Assembly: GCF_002878395.1 (NCBI RefSeq)
Contig: NC_061114.1
Location: 167,199,937 to 167,263,936, forward strand
Source: Capsicum annuum
Taxonomy: Eukaryota; Streptophyta; Magnoliopsida; Solanales; Solanaceae
Direction of reading: 5' to 3'
Length of the DNA stretch: 64,000 nucleotides
Of this stretch, positions 55,191 through 64,000 are shown piece after piece (position 1 is the stretch's first letter; every line of letters starts with the position of its first letter). The notes under the pieces were generated by a model that saw nothing but the letters and a program-made list of their open reading frames with translations, was not told the origin of the DNA and searched no databases. The position numbers and the translations under genes were made by a program.

Positions 55191-56025
55191 TGTTGCTCAT
55201 GTCGAGGACAGTAAGAAAAAGCTAGCTCAGGAAGTCCACCATCTTGCTAGACTAGGTGTTTGCTTAGTCGATACAGAAAAGAGTGGCATATGGGTTCAAA
55301 TTAGTTCAGAATCATCTCTAGTTTCTGAGGTAAAAGAAAAGCAAGATAGAGATCTCAACCTAGTCAAGTTGAAAGAGTCAGTCAAGGATCAGAAAGTAGA
55401 GGTTTTCTTCTAAGGCGGAGATGGTGTTTTGCGTTGTAAGGGTCATCTGTGTGTTCCAGGTATAGATGACTTAGGGCAATAAATTCTTGAAAAAGCGCAT
55501 GGTGCGTACTACTCTATTCATCCAGGGGCCACAAAGATGTACCATGACTTGCGGGATATTTATTGGTGGAGTGGGATGAAGTGATATATTGCAGAGTTTG
55601 TGGTTAAGGGAGTGAAGAGATTTGGCAAGAAGGGAAAAATCAGTCCCTGATATGTCGGTCCCTTAAAGATTCTCAGTTGATTCAATAAGGTAGCTTATGA
55701 GGTTGAATTGCCTTCAGATCTAGTCTCAGTTCATCCAGTCTTTCATGTCTCTTTGCTCAAGAATTGCATAGGTGATCCAACTATTGTAGTCCCTGTTCAG
55801 AGCATAGATGTTCAGAACAACCTCTCTTATGAAGAGATTCCATTCAAAATCCTAGACAATCAGACTTGTAGACTGAGGAACAAAGAAGTCCCTCTAGTCA
55901 AAGTTCTTTCGAGAAATCAGTCCATTGAGGGAGCTACTATGGAAGCAGAAGTAGATATGAGAACCAAGTATCCTCACTTCTTCTCCGCCAACTTAGATCA
56001 AGCTCAAGGTAACAGTTCTCCTTAA
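55191..56025 (+). pseudogene. Integrase of element G, catalytic core deleted, chromodomain kept
   Basis: After the RNase H link, the zinc-binding N-terminus is seen (ILEKAHGAYYSIHPGATKMY, then DLRDIYWWSGMK, about 55480-55580). At about 55605 the reading jumps from EFVVKG straight to VKRFGKKGKISP.YVGPLKIL, the GPY module that normally follows the core. The D,D-35-E core, several hundred bp, is missing. The C-terminal part is open (55708-56025): VELPSDLVSVHPVFHVSLLK and then the chromodomain-like SYEEIPFKILDNQTCRLRNK with GATMEAEVDMRTKYPHFF. Chromodomains steer Tekay-type insertion to heterochromatin. This copy cannot integrate by itself. Confidence 0.85.
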
Positions 56026-56351
56026 ACTTACTTAGTTTCATGTTCATAATTCCATTATAACTTGGTATTAAGTACAATTGCATATTCTGTCATGCATTCA
56101 TGTATCAGATCAGTCAAGTAATCATGCATTAGATATGCATTCTCATTTTGAGAAAAATTAGTTCCTTAGAACACTCAGTCATGCATTCATGAATCAGTTA
56201 CTTATGCATCAGATATGAATATTCAGTATGATATACATTTAGTTTATTAGTCATGCTAGTTGTGGAGTCATGTTTCAGTCATTCATGTTCAGTATGTACG
56301 TTAGTTTATCTTCTCCTCTCTCACTCAGTCTCATTCGAGGATGAATATTTA

Positions 56352-56365
56352 CAAAGGGGAGATAT
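56352..56365 (+). promoter_or_regulatory. Polypurine tract of element G
   Basis: CAAAGGGGAGATAT abuts the 3' LTR start TATAATATCCC. Confidence 0.8.
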
Positions 56366-58869
56366 TATAATATCCCATACTTTTACCTAGCTTGAAATCA
56401 TCCCAAGAATGTTAGAAACTTACTTTGAAAGCTGAATCCACTTTTGTACATGTGGAACTTTTAAGATTTTCACTTTTTGTTGAGTGGGAGATTGAATAAG
56501 CTTTCCATCGATACCCATTTTGTTAAAATTTGACATAAGAGTAGAAAGTTATGAACGCAATATAGAAAGTAGTCAAAACTGCCTAGGTGCGACGGTGAAA
56601 GCTAATGGACCATTGAGCTAGCGATGGACTATTGCCCAAGCCATTACTGCAGAGATAGTGAGACCATATTCTGTCTAAGAGCGATGACTTAGGCTGACAG
56701 GCCATCAAGCTAGCGATGGACCGTAACCTAAGCCGAAATAGGAAAGGCAGTGAACCCTTATTCTGCCCAGGTGTGTCGGTCAGGACTGATGGACCATCGA
56801 CCCAGTGATGGACCGTTGGACCCACCGTCGCATATTTCATTATGCTATTTTAAGTCATTTTTGAAAAAGGCTTTTTTGGTATTTTACCACCCTTTTTTAA
56901 TACCTAATAATATTAGATCAAGGATCATAAGTTCATTATCCATTTACAACATCAAATAAGGGTTTTCTCTCCAAGATAATCCCTAAGAAACAAGATCCAA
57001 ATCTTCTTCAAGAAACTAAGAGATTCAAGTTCTTCAAGTCCAAGAACTTCAAGAAACTCACAAATAAGGTATGTCATGTGTTGATTCATGGGTCTCTTTC
57101 ACCCATGAAGCCAAGAATCTCTTTTCAAAATCCAAGATTTATGTATTGATGAATGTTTATGATTTAAATTGAATTGAAATTCATTCTCATGTTGTTGTGG
57201 GGTTTTGATTCGTGTTTTAAATTATATATTCCAATGATTGACTCTAGTATGTGGTGATTTGCGTAATAATCATGATAAACCCATCAAATTTGCAAATTTA
57301 TTTATGCAACCATGACAATTAGATGCATTGATGATGGTATAACCAAAGTATGCTCCCCATGTATTTGATTAAATACCTATGTGAAGGAAAAGTTCCATAC
57401 TAGTATAATAATATGAATTCCCCATTCATGTACAAGTTTATGCATGTCAAGTGTTTGTGATGTTGGTTATGTATTCAAGAAAGTCATGCTTTGTTAGTTT
57501 CTTCCCATTAAGTCTTGGGGGTACTTGTACATTAAAAGTGTAGCTGTGTGCCTAGAGCCAGTGTCATGTTTTCACAATATCCTCAGTCAAGCCATGATCC
57601 ATAGAACTCAGTTAGTCATGTGACTCAAGAAAGCTCAGTAATATAGTAAGCTCATACTATTTTGTCAATCAACAGAACTTAGCTAACCATTCCAATTTAG
57701 TTCAGTAGTCCATGTTCAGTGTCTATTCAGATGGGAGTAGGAATTAGCACCAAGTGAACCCAAGGATAGGAACACATACTGTCAATGAGGGTATGATTGT
57801 TAGAAGTTATCCTTACATTCCAAAACTATGTAGCCAACATAGGTTGAGACATTAACATTGTCAGATGAGGGTTGATGAGGTGGATAAATACTGTCAGATG
57901 AGGGTCCCACCATTCTCTTTTACGGACACTGTCAGATGAGGGTCATCCATAGCTTATCTTTACTAGTGGCACGATATTGACACCCTTCCAATTGGGGTTA
58001 CATAGTGGACCCCAACTCATCCATAATGGCATGTTAGGGGCATATTAGTTAGGTGACTACTTCCCATAGTTTTAATACAGAACTAGGACTGTCAGATACA
58101 GTCATTCATTCTCAGTAAAAGAACTCAGATAGTTCTACAAAATTCAGGACTGTCAGATATAGTCACCTCAGAATAAAACAAAACTTAGCTAGTTCTATCA
58201 AAAACTAGTCTGTCAAATGCAGTCTCTTAGTATCAGTTATTTTAGTTATACAACTATTAGTATCTCATGTTATCAGTACTCAGACTTAGTAATCATGTTA
58301 TCATGACCCCAGTTACTCTTATTATGTATTCATGCATGTATTCTCATGTTTATGTCATCTAGTCAGTTAGTATAGTTCATGCATGTGAACCCTTTGTTTT
58401 CAGGCTACCTAACATGCATACCAGTACATTCAATTGTACTGACGTATTTACGCTATGGTGTTTTATACCATAGGTTTAGAAGCACGATCTCCAGAGCATT
58501 AGTAGAAGTCAGAGTTAGCAATAAGTTCTCATCCTTCGAAGACATGATCATTACTTTGTTATTTCATTACTTAGTTTATTTCAGTAGTTGGAGTTAGTTG
58601 GAGACATGTCCCATCAACTCCTTATTTAGACAGTTCAATCAGTTAGAGGTTTTTCATACTACAGTATGTTCAGACTACACCCAGATGTTATATTTTATCA
58701 GATACTATGTCTCATTTTTGAACCTTATGGCCTTTTAGCCTTTATTTTTGTATTATATACAGTATGTTATGTAGTGTACATGTACAGATATCAATCATTG
58801 GTTAAATTGTGGTCCTTCAGGGTCATGAGCATCGTGTAGCATTTTGGGTACCAGATTCAGGGCGTTACA
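56366..58869 (+). repeat. 3' LTR of element G
   Basis: Uninterrupted copy of about 2.5 kb, co-linear with the split 5' LTR. It starts TATAATATCCCATAC and ends GGGCGTTACA. It contains a palindrome cassette (56588-56835), AAAAAGGCTTTTTTGG (56866), and five ACTGTCAGATGAGGGT-like words (57778-57940). Confidence 0.9.
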
Positions 58870-58874
58870 ATATC

Positions 58875-59800
58875 CAGCTATACCTTTCTTCTTTCTTTTT
58901 GAGTGACTTTCTTTGAGTTAATCAATATGTTTTGGAGACAAATCCCCTTCCCTATCCACTCTACTTGTGTTATTATTTATTCTAGTCAAGTTTTGACTTC
59001 TATTTTTTAGTGAAACCTTGTTCTCAGTCTCTGATGGTATTGCTAATGGTAAAACATCAACATTATCCACTTCAAATAATACAAGTTTATTTATTTCATC
59101 TACTCTTTCCTCCTATTATGTATGTTGTATTTGTCTTGTATTTTTATGATGTTTTGTTGTTTCACCTTCTTTGACTCAAGTGTAAGTTCCTCGTTATTTA
59201 CATCTTCTATATTTTCCACCAAGTCTTTATTAACCTCATGTGATATAGCTATGTTAGGCTTTACACTACTCATAGATGAACTTCTTTCATTTGCACTTCC
59301 TTTATCTACACTCCCCTTGTCCGCATTATGTTGAACTTGAACTGTTTTGCCAAAGATTAGGTTACTCAATCTTTAGTGCTCTCTTTTACCTATTCTCCAC
59401 TTGCTTGCCTTTTTCTACATGGATACCTTTCTTTTTATTCTACAATGCATCAAAAGGATTATTATCTATGTATCTTTGAATATGACCATAATGATCCTTT
59501 TTAAGCTTGTTCCTCCTCCTTGTTATCCATTTTTATTTGTCTTTGTTTATGCCATTCCTTTTCCATCTTTTCATTCGTGTTCTTTTCTACTTTAATTTCT
59601 TTTCTACTTTAATTTATCTTCTGCCTCATTAATTGCTATAGTCCCATTTTGTTTCCATCTTGTTTCTTTTCAAATAATTCAGTATGTACATTTCAACAAC
59701 TCTCTTTATTATATCCTTGTAAATAATATTCTCTATAGTATTTTGGTATGTAGTCTGAAACACTCCATATTTTTGGTCCTAGGAATTTTCCTATGCTTTG
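58875..59800 (-). pseudogene. LINE ORF1, C-terminal part (5'-truncated LINE end)
   Basis: Minus-strand reading: near 59790-59660 the blocks IPKYYREYYLQGYNKESC and NVHTELFEK correspond to the zinc-knuckle end of plant LINE ORF1 (usual LQGHNEEEC..HPEL). Then come basic stretches, an open piece at 59369-59100 (MSNLIFGKTVQVQHNADKGS), and a serine/lysine-rich tail that runs up to the insertion site of element G. ORF1 binds LINE RNA. The larger N-terminal part is missing, so the LINE is 5'-truncated at about 59800, as is usual for these elements. Confidence 0.65.
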
Positions 59801-59809
59801 AGCTCATTG

Positions 59810-62004
59810 CCTTGATTATGACTTAACCATACAAGTCATATGGTATCTTGACAGGTTAGGTGACCCTAGTCATAGGGTATCCAGTGGATGGTGGTTAGGT
59901 TTTGTATCTTGGTTATGACTTAGTGGTGATGAGTCATTATGACAAACCTTAACCAAATCAGTAACTTAGTGGTTTGACATGGCTCTAACTATGAGTGTCT
60001 AACTAGAGTTGGGAAGATAGGTTACGAGTCATGAGGTGAAGTCATAGGTTGTCAAGTGTCTGACCTATTTAGGTACTGCGTTGGTCACGACTAAAACCTA
60101 CGGGCCATAGGGTCAGGTTACAAGTGGGATCATAGGGTTATAAGGTGGACAGTGTATGGATGCTCAACTCACTATCTAGGATACACCTTAAGGTAATGAG
60201 TCGTATAATATGGTGATGAGTCAATAGGTCGACTCGTAACCAAGGGACGCTTTTTATAAATTTAAGATAGGGGCATTTTGGACATTTTCTACCTTAAGTC
60301 TCTTTGATAAAACAACTTAAAACCTTCTTTAAGACCTCCTTAACACATCATTCCCAATAAAAAACTTTTAAATTCTCTATCAAACTCTCTATTCAAGCTA
60401 AGGCTAGGGTTTCAAAAAAAGTGGTCATCTAGGGTTCTAAGGGTGCAATCTCTTCCAAATTTCTTAGTATTTTAGGCATGTTACTCCTTCGTCATTTTTA
60501 TTTTACTTAAAGCACATGTTATAATGTATGACTTTTATGGTATTATTATGGTTTTGAAATAAAGGTTGGGGTTTTTGAATGCTTATGGTTGAATAATGTT
60601 TTCCCATGGTTTAATTATGGTTTTCTATGTTTTAATATGGTTTTGAATGTGGTTCCATGGTCATGGTGGCGGAATTTTATAAGGGTAACATTCTCTAAAC
60701 ATGTGACTTTTGAAGAGGTTATGACCCTAACCCTTTGTTGTAAAATTGGTTATTAGTTAGTTATGAGAAAGGTGGAAATTTGAATTAGGGGCACAATGGA
60801 ATCCCCAAAGTGTTTCGTTTGACTTATTTCTTGAAAATAATGCATGGTATAAATGCTTAAATCGTAACATATAGTTTTGAAAACTTTATGGGGTACACAG
60901 GAATCCCCCAAGTGATTTCAATAATGGAGTCTACGGGGTACATGGAATCCCTTATGTGTTGGCTAATAACATTGCTTGCAAGCTCTAGTCAGTATAACAA
61001 TACCACTTATAATGCCTTCATAATTGACTCTTGGAATTGATGGTTTGGTTATGTGCTAAATGTTTTAAATGGGCAATAATAGGGGTTCTGATAGCTAGTC
61101 GTGAAGGTGTGAGTCTGAAGGACGGACACTGGAAACTCATGATTGCCGACATTAGGGTTGGTCTTGGTGACCAAGTTCTTTTTGGGTACACAAGTATCCC
61201 TCAAGTCTATACTTGTATATATTTATCATGGAGGGCAAAGAGTACATGGGAATCCCTGACCTTCTATGATATCTTCGGTTCGTGTGGCTACATTCACTGG
61301 ATTTATCACAGTAAAGCTACACAATCCAGGTTAAGGTTTTGAATTCTTGCCAAACCTTGTTCCCTATCCCGACATGATATATATATATATTTATGTATGG
61401 ATTTTATTGAATATGGTTATTTGATTTGTTTTTGAATTAATGGCATTACTTTATCTTTATCCCTGAGTTACATACTAGAGCTTACGCCACTAACCATCTT
61501 CATGCGCTGTATCCCCATGCAATGTAAGAACTGTCCATACTTTACTTCTCTTGGTTAGTCTATTGAGTCAGGCTAAAGTGGTAAGCTTTCATACTCCGGA
61601 AGACCCCATTCATGCAATGGACTTCTTTGTTTTATTTTTATTTCTTTGGTTTTGGTTTTGGTTTTGGCTATGATTGGGGGCATGTACCGATTATATATCC
61701 TTTGATTTTTGTTAGAGGCTTTGTTGGATTAATATGGGCATGGGTGGTATCGATATTAGTGTTAGCATTGGTATTGCTATAGGCATTGGGATTGGTAATG
61801 GATGGTTAATTGGTTGTAGCTTTTAGTTTTGATTTTAGACTTATTGTCATGTATTTAATTTAATATTATCTTATCTTGTTATATGCTCAAAATTCACCCA
61901 AAATAGGTTGTAGGGCGGTTAATGGTTTAGGTATTGGGGGTAGTCTTTGGTTCTGGTTGGACTTGAGATACCCGACATAACTAGGCCCTGGTTTGGGTCG
62001 TGTC
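59810..62004 (+). mobile_element. 5' LTR of Tekay-type element I
   Basis: The right end is set by the primer site at 62009; the left end is not clear and probably truncated by or next to the LINE. It contains a tract of GAGTCAT / TGAGTCGT / GACTCGTAAC words (59850-60240), a TATA box (60251), GATAGGGGCATTTTGG (60267-60282), a leader with CTAGGGTTTC, and four copies of a GGGTACA..GGAATCCC box (60894-61257). Confidence 0.7.
60251..60262 (+). promoter_or_regulatory. TATA box of LTR of element I
   Basis: TTTTTATAAATT, followed within 20 bp by AGGGGCATTTTGG, the block shared by other Tekay-type LTRs in the window. Confidence 0.6.
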
Positions 62005-62008
62005 AGAT

Positions 62009-62021
62009 TGGTATTGGAGCC
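62009..62021 (+). promoter_or_regulatory. Primer-binding site of element I
   Basis: TGGTATTGGAGCC resembles TGGTATCAGAGCC with two changes and lies about 4 bp after GTGTCA. Confidence 0.65.
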
Positions 62022-62213
62022 TAGGTTCATGGTCAATTTAGTTTCCCCAAAGCCGTGTCGGGTAGAGTCTCTTTTAAGGGTATGTAGTATGCCGCACTCA
62101 TAAGTGAGAGGCTGCGAGGCATTTATGAGTATTTTTCTATTGTGTTCTATTTTTGGGCTATAGCATCTAAGGTCTTGTATCTAGCTAATTCCTATTTGTT
62201 GAACTTTCAGTTC

Positions 62214-63350
62214 ATGCCTTCGAGATGATTTGATATTCGTGAAAACCCTTCTGTCCTAACTTAGGAATATAGAAATAGAGTCCATCCTACCCTGAGAGTT
62301 TAGACTAGGTCTAGGCCCACTGTCTCTAATTAACCCAATGGAGCTCCACCAGTTCCTTCTATCCCTCCTCAAAAACCTCAAGCTACGTGTCTAATGCTGA
62401 GTTTTTCTAGTCGACCCATTTGCTCACTCAGTTGGTCACCTCTCAAACTGAGAGTGTGGATTCTATTACTCCATTATCTGGGGCCACTAGAGTTAGCCAA
62501 TTTATATGGTTAAACCTCTTGTGTTTACCAAAATGAATGTTGAAGAGGATTCTTAGGGATTCATTTATGAAATAGAAAAAAATTTCTGGGTGATGCAGTT
62601 TACTGTGGTGGAAGGCGTGAAGTTTGCAGCCTACCAGTTGAAGGATATAGCTCATTAGTGGTATAAAGAGTGGGACCAACTCAAAGGCATGGATTTTGAT
62701 TCTGCCCTGTGGGAGGACTTTTCTGGAGATTCTCTTGATTGCTTCTTTTCTCAAGAGCTGAGGAAGGCAAAGATGAAAGAGTTTGTTACCCTGAAGCAAG
62801 GTAAGATGTTATTTAAGAAGTATTCCTTAATGTTTCACCAGTTATACCGATATGATCCAAAGTTGGTTTCTAGCATGAATGCTCGAATGAGGATGTTTGC
62901 TTTCGGGTTGTCCCGAGACTTGATTTTAGAGAGTAAAGCTACCTTGTTGAACAAGGACATGGACATCTCCAGAATGGTTATGTATATGAATTAAGTGAAG
63001 GAAAAGAAGATAAAGCAAGTTAAAATTGGGGAAAAGCAGAGCAAGATATTCTGGTATTCAGAGCAAGAAGGAGGTCAACAACAAAGTGACAGAGATGGTG
63101 GAAAGTAGTCCAAAAAGAAGTAGGGAAATTTTGGGACCTGCTTGATGGCTAGTTCTCCCTACCCAAAGCCGTCTGGTGATAGATATTTTTAGGGTAGTGA
63201 TAATTTTAGGGCATAGGGTGCCCAATATTAGGCTAGTGGGGCCCAATTAGCTCCATTATATCCTTTTTATAATTTTTATGATCAATTGCACCGAGTTTCT
63301 ATGATGAGGGAAGGGATAAGTGGTTCAACTGTTACAAGCTAAGGCACAAG
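62214..63350 (+). pseudogene. gag of element I
   Basis: It starts at ATG 62214 (MPSR-stop) and is full of stops at first. Readable blocks are VEGVKFAAYQLKDIAH (about 62608-62655), then an open frame 62689-62994: FDSALWEDFSGDSLDCFFSQ, ELRKAKMKEFVTLKQGKMLF, MNARMRMFAFGLSRDLILES and DMDISRMVMYM. This is the retrotransposon-gag core of chromoviruses. The sequence after about 63200 (YPFYNFYDQLHRVS) is degenerate and no zinc knuckle is seen. Protease and RT are absent; the element is cut near 63350. Confidence 0.82.
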
Positions 63351-63389
63351 CTTAGATTTGGTTATATATATAAACTAAGGAGAGTAAGG

Positions 63390-64000
63390 AAAATCATACT
63401 TGACTTGGAACCTAAATAATGGGGAAGGAAATTTTCACTAAAAATTTAACAGTTCTTTGGACTCAATGGGTAGAAGGGACTCAATGATGAAATCACCCAT
63501 ACCTAAAGTTAATTCTGTGGGGAATCGCTTGGAACTTATGCTTGAACTTGGAGAACCCTAGTTTGCTTTAGAGAAAAAGAGAATAACTTTCTTTTTGCTA
63601 AGTCTAATGATTTTGGAGTTTATGGAGTCTTAGGGCAACTTAAATCCGTCAATAACATATATTAGACTGCCCAAATGATGTGGGTTTGGGATTAAAATAT
63701 GAGGATTTACCAAAACCCCTTTTAAAATTATATTAGGCTTTCTAGTTCCAATAATCACGACTCACCTAATGAATCATTACGACTAGTCATGAGTAGTAGT
63801 CTGAGTTGTGACCTGAGGCACTGAGGTCTCGGGTCTTTTCTATTAAGGTAATGACTCCCGTCCTAATGATTGATTAGGTTTGATTTCGAGTTGTTAGAAG
63901 TAGTTGTGATTTGAGACTTAATTTTTGGATTTCTTAATGGTGGGGTAATGCATCCATGCAATGACTCGTTATGTCTCATAACGAGTTATGAGATGGACTC
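63390..64000 (-). mobile_element. Partial Tekay-type LTR, minus strand, related to I
   Basis: On the minus strand, from the window edge: short inverted words (ATAACGAGTTATGAG near 63980, TCATGACTAGTCGTAATGA near 63790), then TATAATTTTAAAAGGGGTTTTGG (63732-63710), matching the promoter block of the LTR of element I. A leader with AAACTAGGGTTCTCC (63565-63550) follows. The LTR start is outside the window and the distal part is missing. Confidence 0.55.

Larger units (their letters stand above)
41468..58869 (+). mobile_element. Element G: Ty3 chromovirus (Tekay-type), interrupted by H
   Basis: Direct LTRs are 41468-43710 plus 51473-51965 (the 5' LTR, split by element H) and 56366-58869 (3' LTR). 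Internal parts are a primer site (51970), gag, protease, RT, RNase H, a partial integrase and a chromodomain. Candidate target duplication is GTATC (41463-41467) against ATATC (58870-58874). The host sequence is a LINE, whose ORF1 and ORF2 lie on either side. Many stops are of the TGG-to-TAG and CAA-to-TAA kind. Confidence 0.9.

Noticed and set aside
61031..61342. A 103-codon plus-strand frame with Trp and Cys residues
   Set aside because: It lies in the leader part of an LTR and spans two of the GGGTACA boxes; no family resemblance.
61378..61392. ATATAT run that might be a TATA box
   Set aside because: It lies well after the clearer TATA box and promoter block at 60251-60282 of the same LTR.
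1..64000. tRNA, rRNA, CRISPR, bacterial operon signals
   Set aside because: None seen. The tRNA-like matches are primer-binding sites of 12-18 bp next to LTRs, and the regular repeats are LTR-internal words without spacer-repeat structure.

Overview
This window looks like intergenic heterochromatin of a flowering plant, most likely Solanaceae. The reasons are LTRs of the chromovirus Tekay/Del type, an L1-like LINE whose ORF2 begins MNALIWNIR, an extra retrotransposon ORF with the Solanaceae-type motif VREFY...Y, and a degenerate pararetrovirus of the tobacco vein clearing virus (Solendovirus) type. I cannot name the species. I see no intact host gene with confidence; one short candidate (3437-3679, minus) is listed. 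Almost every coding stretch is broken by stops and frameshifts. I see no rRNA, tRNA or CRISPR.

Layout. 1-3278 holds two abutting Tekay-type LTR pieces (minus, then plus). 3279-5340 is AT-rich, with the candidate small gene and a degenerate repeat. From about 5345 to 36710 the backbone is one old Athila/Tat-lineage Ty3 element on the minus strand (element A). Reading down the minus strand it shows gag/protease and the start of RT (36710-35249), a gap, integrase (23924-22990), a spacer, an extra downstream ORF (21692 to about 8430), a 3' UTR and a 3' LTR (6818-5345). A is interrupted by element B (plus, 9581-13960), element D (plus, 14417-21436, a large-LTR element without gag-pol), element C (plus, 23925-28374, Athila-like gag-protease only) and an endogenous pararetrovirus (minus, 28375-35248) that carries an inverted partial copy of itself.

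From 36711 to about 59800 lies a LINE (minus strand). It is split by Ty3/Tekay element G (plus, 41468-58869; TSD GTATC/ATATC), and the 5' LTR of G is itself split by element H (minus, 43711-51467; perfect TSD TGAAC). Distal to the LINE are the 5' LTR and gag of another Tekay-type element I (about 59810-63350) and a partial minus-strand LTR (63390-64000).

How the parts relate. G supplies recognisable gag, protease, RT, RNase H and a chromodomain tail, but its integrase core is deleted. D and H keep LTRs, primer-binding site and polypurine tract, share a non-coding leader module with each other, and lack gag-pol, so they would have depended on a relative of G in trans. The Tekay-type LTRs share one plan: a conserved 5' end, then a subfamily-specific cassette of short palindromes, then (in most) an AAGG..TTTTGG core-promoter-like block, then a run of short GAGGGT-type repeats. 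The pararetrovirus inverted repeat could fold into a hairpin of about 0.5 kb and is the most functionally suggestive structure here.
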